This document shows positions 1 through 5,531 of a stretch of 18,304 nucleotides of DNA, piece by piece. A program made the translations under genes and the position numbers. This stretch comes from CAYFUR01 sp964346275. Its GTDB lineage: Bacteria; Sumerlaeota; Sumerlaeia; SLMS01. Location of the stretch: the NCBI GenBank assembly GCA_964346275.1, contig CAYFUR010000074.1, forward strand, positions 1 to 18,304, given 5' to 3'. The stretch's first letter is position 1, and each line of letters starts with the position of its first letter. The notes below the pieces were generated by a model. It did no database searches, was not told the DNA's origin, and worked only from the letters and a program-made list of their open reading frames with translations.

Positions 1-786
1 GAACGGCCGTTCGACGGTCAGTTTTCCCTCCGACCCCAGAACCTGCAGATACTGGTTTCCGGCGGATGAAAGGCTGCCGATGGCCGTCGCCGTGACGTAA
101 TTGGGAAACATCATGCTGATATGCGACAGTCGATCCACTTTCTCCGGCGTATTGTCGTCGATGAGGCAATTCACGCTCAGGGGTTCCTCGCCCAGTATAT
201 AGCGGCATGCATTCACGGCGTAGCAGGTGACATCGAACAGGGCGCCCCAGCCGAGTTCCGCGGACCAACGATGGTTATCCGGATCGGGCAGGTTTCCCAT
301 GAAAACGGCGATGAGGCTGCGGATCGTTCCCAGGCGCCCGCTTTCCAGGATTTCCTGAACGGTTTTCCACTGGGGATGGTGGCGATACATAAAGGCGTCC
401 ATGAGAAGAACCCCCGCTTTCTCGCACGCCTCTTCCATGCGCCGTGCTGATTCCAGAGAAAGTGTCAGGCTCTTCTCGCAGAGCACATGCTTGCCGGCCC
501 CGGCACAGGCGATGGTCCATTGTTCGTGCATGCCATTGGGCAAGCCGATATAGACAGCATCGATGTCCGGGTCCTCGAGGAGGGACTCATAGCTGCCATA
601 GTGGCGCGGCGCGCCGAGTTTTTCCGCGATGCCGGCCGCCCGCTGTTCATCGCGCGAGGACACGGCAACCAGCTCTGCGTTTCGCGCTTTATTGATCGCC
701 GGGCCGACGGCGTTCTGGGCGATCCCTCCGGCTCCGATAATTCCCCACCGGACGGGTCCTTTCTCAAGACGTTTCCAGTCACTCAT
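1..786 (-). CDS. Gfo/Idh/MocA family NAD(P)-dependent oxidoreductase (3' end outside window)
   Basis: The reading frame starts at the ATG at 786 and is still open after 262 codons at the window edge, so the C-terminus is missing. The N-terminus is a Rossmann fold: RWGIIGAGGIA (residues 13-23) binds the dinucleotide and VSSRD (42-46) follows strand 2. The family EKP motif appears as CEKS (103-106), with the lysine kept and the proline changed to serine. MDAFMYRHHPQ (129-139) and GWGALFDVTCY (179-189) match the second-domain substrate site. Family members oxidise or reduce sugars, inositols or dihydrodiols; the substrate cannot be read from sequence. The ribosome binding site AGGAGGT lies six bases before the start, inside the end of the upstream hydrolase gene, whose stop overlaps this start (ATGA). 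The two genes are therefore translationally coupled. Confidence 0.93.
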   Translation of the reverse strand, partial: MSDWKRLEKGPVRWGIIGAGGIAQNAVGPAINKARNAELVAVSSRDEQRAAGIAEKLGAPRHYGSYESLLEDPDIDAVYIGLPNGMHEQWTIACAGAGKHVLCEKSLTLSLESARRMEEACEKAGVLLMDAFMYRHHPQWKTVQEILESGRLGTIRSLIAVFMGNLPDPDNHRWSAELGWGALFDVTCYAVNACRYILGEEPLSVNCLIDDNTPEKVDRLSHISMMFPNYVTATAIGSLSSAGNQYLQVLGSEGKLTVERPF

Positions 787-1631
787 GTGTCCACCTCCTC
801 AAGAGCTTCGCATTCATATTTTCCGAGATCGTTCCTGAATATCCGTCCGGCAAGAATCCGGGGATCATGGCCGAAGACCGTAGAGACGTTTTTCTGCTCG
901 AGAGCGGGAAGCAGTTGTTGCCGTGCCTCCATGACGCCCAGGGGGAAGAGGTCGTAACCCATGCACCAGTGCGGTTTCAGGTGAACGCTGGTCGGAAAAA
1001 TGTCCGCGGTAAAAATCACTTTCTCCTCGCCATGCTGAAAGACGACGATCTGGTGATTGGCGGTATGTCCCCCCGTCACAACCATATCGCAGCCCGGGAA
1101 GAGTTCCGTATTACCATCGAGGAGCTTCAGTTTCCCGGCATCGTAAACGGGGCGGAAATCCCATTCCCGGTAGCTGGGGCGGCTTCGAGGATCGGGGCGG
1201 TTGGCAGCCTCCCACTCGCCCTTTTGCACGTAAACCATCGCATTGGGATAGGCGAGTTCGACTTCCCCCTGCCCGTTCAGCTTCGTCAAGCCACCGGCAT
1301 GGTCGATATGCAGATGAGACAAGAGGATCAGATCAATGTCTTCGGGTTTGAGACCGTGGGGAGCGAGCATCTCCCCGGCCGTGAGCGGCGTGAGCGCGTA
1401 TAGCCCCAGCTCTTTCTGGTTCCATTTCGTGCCCATCCCCACATCAGTCAGAATATTCTTTCCATGCATTCGGATCAGGATGGTGTTGCATCCGGCCAAA
1501 ACACGGTTTTTTTCATCGGGGGTCACAAATTGTTCCCATACAACCTTGGGGACGTGGCCGAAGACCGACCCACCGTCAAAGCGCATGCGGCATTGCTGGA
1601 GGGCGTGAAATTCCAGGTTTCCTGACTTCAT
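783..1631 (-). CDS. Metallo-beta-lactamase-fold hydrolase (lactonase-like)
   Basis: This is a 282-residue metallo-beta-lactamase-fold hydrolase. The metal-binding signature is SHLHIDHAGG, with H106, H108, D110 and H111; further ligands are probably H189 (TGGHTANH), D210 (FTADIF) and H255 (FGHDP). The N-terminal DGGSVFGHVPKVVWEQF segment is typical of the soluble subgroup that includes quorum-quenching-type lactonases and related hydrolases, but the substrate is not predictable. I chose the ATG at 1631 because AAGGA lies seven bases upstream and homology begins there. The open frame extends to 1784, but that part shows no family similarity. The stop overlaps the start of the following oxidoreductase (ATGA), so the pair forms an operon, perhaps sequential steps on a lactone or sugar derivative (inference). 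No signal peptide is visible, which suggests a cytoplasmic enzyme. Confidence 0.92.
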   Translation of the reverse strand: MKSGNLEFHALQQCRMRFDGGSVFGHVPKVVWEQFVTPDEKNRVLAGCNTILIRMHGKNILTDVGMGTKWNQKELGLYALTPLTAGEMLAPHGLKPEDIDLILLSHLHIDHAGGLTKLNGQGEVELAYPNAMVYVQKGEWEAANRPDPRSRPSYREWDFRPVYDAGKLKLLDGNTELFPGCDMVVTGGHTANHQIVVFQHGEEKVIFTADIFPTSVHLKPHWCMGYDLFPLGVMEARQQLLPALEQKNVSTVFGHDPRILAGRIFRNDLGKYECEALEEVDT

Positions 1632-1677
1632 CGGTGTCCTTCTTCCTAATCGAATGAGGAATGGCTTACTGCCTTCA

Positions 1678-1730
1678 GCCCTCAGAGGGCAAAACTCTTT
1701 TTCGAGGAGGCCGCAAGTGCGGCGAAAAAA
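1678..1730 (-). promoter_or_regulatory. Structured intergenic region with two inverted repeats upstream of the MBL hydrolase
   Basis: Two inverted repeats lie in the 196-base gap between the divergent hydrolase and hprK. The first, at 1678-1690, has arms GCCCTC and GAGGGC around one base. The second has a stem GCCGC/GCGGC (1710-1714 with 1719-1723) and loop AAGT; it extends outward through TTTTTC (1698-1703) and GAAAAA (1724-1729) if six bases (1704-1709) bulge out. In a leftward transcript the bulge reads CTCCTC. The repeats could form leader hairpins or serve as protein sites. Neither reads as a standard terminator. The repeats are seen directly; any function is inference. Confidence 0.3.
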
Positions 1731-1752
1731 CTCTCGCTGCGGGGCGCTTTTC

Positions 1753-1780
1753 TTTGCGTCTGTGCATTTCCTCTGATAAT
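1753..1780 (+). promoter_or_regulatory. Candidate sigma-70-type promoter for hprK
   Basis: A -35-like TTTGCG (1753-1758) is separated by 16 bases from GATAAT (1775-1780), which matches the -10 consensus at five of six positions. It lies about 48 bases upstream of the hprK start, giving a leader of roughly 40 bases. The -35 match is weak, so this rests mainly on the -10 box and its position in an A+T-richer gap. Confidence 0.4.
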
Positions 1781-1827
1781 TCATCCCAGATTGTTACAGG
1801 AAAAACGCGGAAACTGGCGCTCACTCT

Positions 1828-2757
1828 ATGGAAATCCCTGTCCATCGGCTGCTTCTGGAAAAAGGCGAAGAATTCGATCTGGAAATCCTTTCCGGTGAAA
1901 AGGGGCTGGAGAACCGGATCACTCACTCCGAACTCCATCGCCCCGGCCTCGCCTTTGCCGGTTTCCTGGAAGTCTTTACGTTCGACCGGATTCAGATCCT
2001 CGGCAATACAGAGATCAGCTACTTAACCAGCCTGGAAGGCACCGAGCGCCGCATTCGCCTGGAAGCGGTGTTTCGCTTTCCCATTCCGTGCTTTATCGTC
2101 ACATCGAGCCGGGAGTTGCCCAGCGAACTGATCGAAATGGCCAACAGGTTTCATGTGCCGCTGATGCGGACGTCTTACGAGACGACGCGGTTCAATGCTA
2201 TGATCAGTTTCTGGCTCGAACGCGAATTTGCCGAAACCACCACGGTCCACGGCGTCTTTGTGGACGTTTTCGGTGAAGGGGTGCTGATCACCGGCGGGAG
2301 CGGCGTCGGCAAGAGCGAATGCGCCCTCGAGCTGATCGAGCGCGGCCACCGCCTCGTCGCCGACGACGTAATCATCCTCAAGCGCCTGGGACGCAATATC
2401 CTCATGGGATCTTCATCGACCTCCATCCAACACCACATGGAAGTACGCGGCCTGGGCATCATCGACGTGGAGCTGCTCTTCGGCATCGGCTCGGTCCGCG
2501 AGGATAAACGCATCTCTCTGAATGTGGAACTGGAAAAGTGGACCACAGAAGTCGAGATCGACCGCCTGGGACTGGATGTTCAGCGCACCAGCTTCCTGGA
2601 CGTTCCAATCCATTGTTTTCATATTCCCGTGGAATCAGGCCGCAACATTTCGATCCTGATCGAAGTCGCGGCATTGCAGCATCGTTGCCTGGAACGAGGC
2701 ATCAACCCCGCTGAAGAGCTGAACAAGCGCCTGATCAAACGAATGACGGGTGGCTGA
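1828..2757 (+). CDS. hprK: HPr kinase/phosphorylase
   Basis: This 309-residue protein has the normal family length. HprK phosphorylates and dephosphorylates a serine of HPr or a paralogue, linking carbon status to gene regulation. The N-terminal domain spans about residues 1-130. The catalytic domain begins with H141 (TTVHG), then the P-loop GGSGVGKS (156-163), the acidic pair D179-D180 (LVADD) and the family signature MEVRGLGIIDVELLFG (204-219, E205 conserved). The C-terminal PVESGRN (267-273) corresponds to the loop linked to phosphorylase activity. Clear N-terminal homology supports the ATG at 1828, although no strong ribosome binding site precedes it. No ptsH, ptsI, rapZ or sugar permease is nearby, so its partner must be encoded elsewhere. 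Its stop is three bases from the end of the convergent unknown gene, with no terminator visible. Confidence 0.97.
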   Translation: MEIPVHRLLLEKGEEFDLEILSGEKGLENRITHSELHRPGLAFAGFLEVFTFDRIQILGNTEISYLTSLEGTERRIRLEAVFRFPIPCFIVTSSRELPSELIEMANRFHVPLMRTSYETTRFNAMISFWLEREFAETTTVHGVFVDVFGEGVLITGGSGVGKSECALELIERGHRLVADDVIILKRLGRNILMGSSSTSIQHHMEVRGLGIIDVELLFGIGSVREDKRISLNVELEKWTTEVEIDRLGLDVQRTSFLDVPIHCFHIPVESGRNISILIEVAALQHRCLERGINPAEELNKRLIKRMTGG

Positions 2758-2760
2758 TCT

Positions 2761-3255
2761 TCAGTCCGATGCGGGAGCTTTTTCCCGAATCTTAAGGTAA
2801 TGCGGCAGCGGGAAATCTTTGATGATCGACTGGAAGTCGATCAGTTTGCCCGCCGGCCCGCCGGGAAAAGAAAAACCCTCTCCGTTCTCTTCCAGACGCA
2901 CCCCCGAGATTCCCATTTCACGAAGCATTTGGGCGAGCATTTCCGCATAGACATCCGGGGTCTGGATCAACACTCCGATGGGAATCGCAATCCGCCCTTC
3001 GCGGCGCACAGGCTCGCCCGGCAGAAGTTGTCCTCCGCCGGCTCGTGCCTCGATGGAGCGGGCCACGGCCTCGGCAAGGCCCCGCGCGCCTTCTTCTGAC
3101 CGGGCGGAAACTTCGATGCGGCGCTTCATCCAATCGAAATCGAAATCAGGCTTATCATCGCGGAATTTCCCGCGCTCGCAAGTCTTCTTCAAGATTTGAA
3201 AAAGGTCTTCCGGAAGAAACTTCGATTCGATGATATAGACGCGCCGTCCCGCCAT
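2761..3255 (-). CDS. Conserved-looking protein of unknown function coupled to the radical SAM gene
   Basis: I do not recognise this 164-residue protein. It is soluble, mixed alpha/beta in character and highly charged, with no signal peptide, membrane segment or metal-binding cysteine cluster (single cysteine near residue 26). The N-terminus RRVYIIESKFLPEDLFQIL is followed by a basic/acidic stretch with DFDFDWMKRR, a helical segment rich in Ala/Glu/Arg, and a C-terminal half containing GISGVRLEENGEGFSFPGG and a PLPHYLKIRE tail. Translation is clearly coupled to the upstream radical SAM gene: that gene's TAA ends three bases before this ATG, and the strong GGAGGAG ribosome binding site overlaps that stop. 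A partner or substrate-carrier role for the radical SAM enzyme is possible but is inference from context only. Confidence 0.8.
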   Translation of the reverse strand: MAGRRVYIIESKFLPEDLFQILKKTCERGKFRDDKPDFDFDWMKRRIEVSARSEEGARGLAEAVARSIEARAGGGQLLPGEPVRREGRIAIPIGVLIQTPDVYAEMLAQMLREMGISGVRLEENGEGFSFPGGPAGKLIDFQSIIKDFPLPHYLKIREKAPASD

Positions 3256-3258
3256 GGG

Positions 3259-4086
3259 TTACTCCTCCGGGGCTTCCTTATAGACAGAGAGGATACGCGT
3301 GTCCGGATTGACTTCCCGGATCAACCGCTCGATTTCCCGGGCTTCTTCCCAGCTGATCGTCTTCAGCTCCACTCCCTCCACGGGAAGCACACCCGAGTGA
3401 TTTCCCCGGGCATCGAGGTACCATTCGCGCGGGTAGGGCCTCTTGGGCGTGTTGAGCTGAATCTCGTCGGGGCCGATATCGCGAATCAGTTCGGCGAGGC
3501 GCCTCGCCTCCTTTATGTTGAGCGGGAGAAACATGCACTGAATCGCCAGAGTGCCGGGAAATCCGTCGGCTTTCAGCGCCTTGATCCCCCGGACAATGCG
3601 ATCAACGCTGATCCCGGCCGCGGGCCGGTTGACCCGGCGCAATGTTTCATCATCCGGCGCATCCAGCTTGCAAGATAGGATGTCGGCCCGCATGAGGCGC
3701 TCGCGGGTGGCTTTGTCCTCCAGCGTCGTCGCATTGGTCAGAACAAGGACGGGTTTATCGTAAGCCTCTTTGATATGATCGATCACTTCTCCAAGATTCA
3801 GCGCCAGCGTGGGCTCGCCATTGCCGCTGATGGCCACGATGTCCACCTTGTCCCAATTCACATTTTGAAAATCCTCGATGACACGTTCCGTGGGAACGTA
3901 GACACGCTGCTCCGTGGTGACATTCTGTATATTTCCGAGCTGACAGTATATGCAGTTAAACGAGCAGATCGAGGAAACCAGCAAGAGATCCACCCCCAGC
4001 GAGTTCCCAAACCGCCACGATGGCACCGGCCCGTAGACTGTCGAGGGGTTCTCTTGAGAAAGTTGTTCGTTGTTCACAGTCATCAT
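3259..4086 (-). CDS. Radical SAM protein, COG0731 (TYW1-like/wyosine-type) group
   Basis: This is a 275-residue radical SAM enzyme. The cluster motif CSFNCIYC (C41, C45, C48) binds the [4Fe-4S] centre that cleaves S-adenosylmethionine. It is preceded by STVYGPVPSWRFGNSLGVDLL, the characteristic start of the COG0731 group that includes archaeal wyosine synthase. AISGNGEPTL (about residues 84-93) is the usual glycine-rich SAM-binding strand, and QLNTPKRPYPREWY lies in the second half. Archaeal relatives modify tRNA, but the bacterial members are largely uncharacterised and the substrate here is unknown. Two adjacent ATGs are possible; the second (4083) sits seven bases from GGAG, the first only four. 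The start overlaps the stop of the upstream cyclo-ligase gene, and the stop abuts the downstream unknown gene, so all three are translationally coupled. Confidence 0.92.
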   Translation of the reverse strand: MMTVNNEQLSQENPSTVYGPVPSWRFGNSLGVDLLLVSSICSFNCIYCQLGNIQNVTTEQRVYVPTERVIEDFQNVNWDKVDIVAISGNGEPTLALNLGEVIDHIKEAYDKPVLVLTNATTLEDKATRERLMRADILSCKLDAPDDETLRRVNRPAAGISVDRIVRGIKALKADGFPGTLAIQCMFLPLNIKEARRLAELIRDIGPDEIQLNTPKRPYPREWYLDARGNHSGVLPVEGVELKTISWEEAREIERLIREVNPDTRILSVYKEAPEE

Positions 4087-4721
4087 GAATCTCCAGTTTG
4101 GCAGTGAATCAAGCCGGAAGGAGTGGCGATAGAATGGACGCGGATATCGTGAGGCTCGACGGGAATGGAGAGGCCCTGCTGGAGAGCGTCCGGGCGGTCA
4201 AGCACCTGCCAATCATAGCCAAGGCCGATCCGTGTGACACTGGGCGGAAGCTTTCGCAGCAGACGGTCATAGTATCCGCCGCCCTGGCCGAGTCTCGCGC
4301 CGGTGCTGTCGAAGGCCAGGCCCGGGACAAGCACGACGTCGATATCGTCGGCAGACATTTCCTGGCATTTCTCCAAGTCGGGCTCGGGAATGCCGGCAAA
4401 CCCGGAACGCACCGCGTCGATATCGGGGATGCGCCAGATTTCGAGATCAAGGCGATTTTCAGCAACACGGGGCAGGAAGAGATCTCGACCGCGGAGCAAC
4501 CATGCTTTGAGAAAAGAGCGGCAGTCGATTTCGTTCCGGCAGGGATAAAAGGCAAAGAGCTGCGTCGCGTTCTCGAGAAAACGGCAGCCTGAAAGAACAT
4601 TATAGAGCTGCGTTTCTCCACTGCCCAGTTCCTCGGCGGTCACGCGAACGTAACGGGCCCGAATAAGCCGGCGGAGTTTCTTTTTTTCCGATCCAACATC
4701 CATGGTTTCCTGGTTCTTCAT
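4083..4721 (-). CDS. 5-formyltetrahydrofolate cyclo-ligase
   Basis: This enzyme converts 5-formyl-THF to 5,10-methenyl-THF using ATP, returning a stored folate to one-carbon metabolism in the cytoplasm. The protein is up to 212 residues, close to the family norm. It shows KKKLRRLIRAR near the N-terminus, the FYPCRNEID segment, the diagnostic VPGLAFDSTGARLGQGGGYYDR block (about 132-153) and a C-terminal SIPVEPHDIRV. The ATG at 4721 lacks a clear ribosome binding site. The in-frame ATG at 4703 has AGGA four bases upstream and still leaves the whole domain, so it may be the true start. The gene follows the DUF4405-type gene by about 30 bases and overlaps the radical SAM gene, implying one transcript. 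Names used for this family are fau, ygfA and MTHFS. Confidence 0.95.
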   Translation of the reverse strand: MKNQETMDVGSEKKKLRRLIRARYVRVTAEELGSGETQLYNVLSGCRFLENATQLFAFYPCRNEIDCRSFLKAWLLRGRDLFLPRVAENRLDLEIWRIPDIDAVRSGFAGIPEPDLEKCQEMSADDIDVVLVPGLAFDSTGARLGQGGGYYDRLLRKLPPSVTRIGLGYDWQVLDRPDALQQGLSIPVEPHDIRVHSIATPSGLIHCQTGDS

Positions 4722-4753
4722 GCTTTTTCAGAATAGCAATTTTTGAGACATTT

Positions 4754-5335
4754 CTATCGGCCGGGCTCATTTTCTTCCACAGCCTGGCGGACCTCGTCCA
4801 TGGTAAGTCCTTGCGACCGTGCCAGCCTTCCCAACTGCTCGGTTCTTTCTGTGTCCTCCGGCAATCCCGCACGCCGCAAAAACTCCTCGGAGTCGAGTCC
4901 GATCTGAGCCGCGGCGTCGGAAACCATCATGCTGCCCCGAATCTCGACGACCGCGGTTTCTTCGGGCTCAACGCTCTCCCGAGGCGATAGAAAAGGGGCC
5001 GCGGCCAGCGCGAAAAGGCCGATCACTCCCAATACGGCAAAAGCCATACGCCAGCCCTGCTCCCGGCTGGCTTTGCCCTTGATCATCGCCAGCATCCAAC
5101 GCCAGTGAAGCGCCAGGTGCGCCGCCAGCACGGCCATCAGCAGAAGGGCCACCCAGTAATGAACGGATCCCCAGTCATGGCGCGTCAATCCCCACACAGC
5201 GGTTCCCGGGCGATGCCCGCCTCCGCCGGACCCCGCGGGAAGGACATACTCAAGAAGAAAACCTGTCCCCGCGAGGAGAACAAAGGCGGCAAATGCCAGC
5301 AGATCGATTAGGAAGTTCCAGGACGAACGCGACAT
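4754..5335 (-). CDS. DUF4405-type membrane protein with soluble C-terminal helical domain
   Basis: This is a 193-residue predicted inner-membrane protein. Hydrophobic segments lie at about 8-30, 57-81 and 97-114. The middle region reads DWGSVHYW...AAHLALHWRW, with H59, H73 and H77; this spacing resembles the haem-ligating histidines of small cytochrome b-like DUF4405 proteins. After the third helix, a soluble tail (about 128-188) starts EIRGSMMVSDAAAQIGLD and ends LTMDEVRQAV. It resembles the accessory domain found behind membrane helices in some 4Fe-4S and DUF4405 proteins (recalled likeness, not searched). Haem binding and electron transfer are inference. I chose the ATG at 5335 because GGGAG lies seven bases upstream; the frame is open to 5458 but that extension has no membrane-protein character. 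It is the first gene of the leftward operon leading to the cyclo-ligase. Confidence 0.8.
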   Translation of the reverse strand: MSRSSWNFLIDLLAFAAFVLLAGTGFLLEYVLPAGSGGGGHRPGTAVWGLTRHDWGSVHYWVALLLMAVLAAHLALHWRWMLAMIKGKASREQGWRMAFAVLGVIGLFALAAAPFLSPRESVEPEETAVVEIRGSMMVSDAAAQIGLDSEEFLRRAGLPEDTERTEQLGRLARSQGLTMDEVRQAVEENEPGR

Positions 5336-5466
5336 GACAAATCTCCCGGTTTTGTAAATTGTCCCCAGGAAACCCATCCTCCCGGCGGTCCAATCAGCAC
5401 AAGGAAAAGTCTGGCTGCCTCGCCCCGGGGGCCAGCTTATGTTCTGGGGAGGGCGCAAAGCTTCTC

Positions 5467-5495
5467 TTGTCCACAGCTGATTGCCTCTCTAAATT
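5467..5495 (+). promoter_or_regulatory. Candidate sigma-70-type promoter for the PBP4-fusion gene
   Basis: TTGTCC (5467-5472) is separated by exactly 17 bases from TAAATT (5490-5495). The -10 box sits in the only A+T-rich patch of the gap. Expected transcription start is near 5502, giving a leader of about 30 bases that contains the strong GGAGGGGAG ribosome binding site ten bases before the ATG. Confidence 0.5.
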
Positions 5496-5531
5496 TTAAG
5501 GTGAAATCCAAATGGAGGGGAGTTTCCTGCG

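Noticed and set aside
2768..2790. CGGGA/TCCCG hairpin just after hprK as its terminator
   Set aside because: The thymines are in the loop and not after the stem, so it does not fit an intrinsic terminator.
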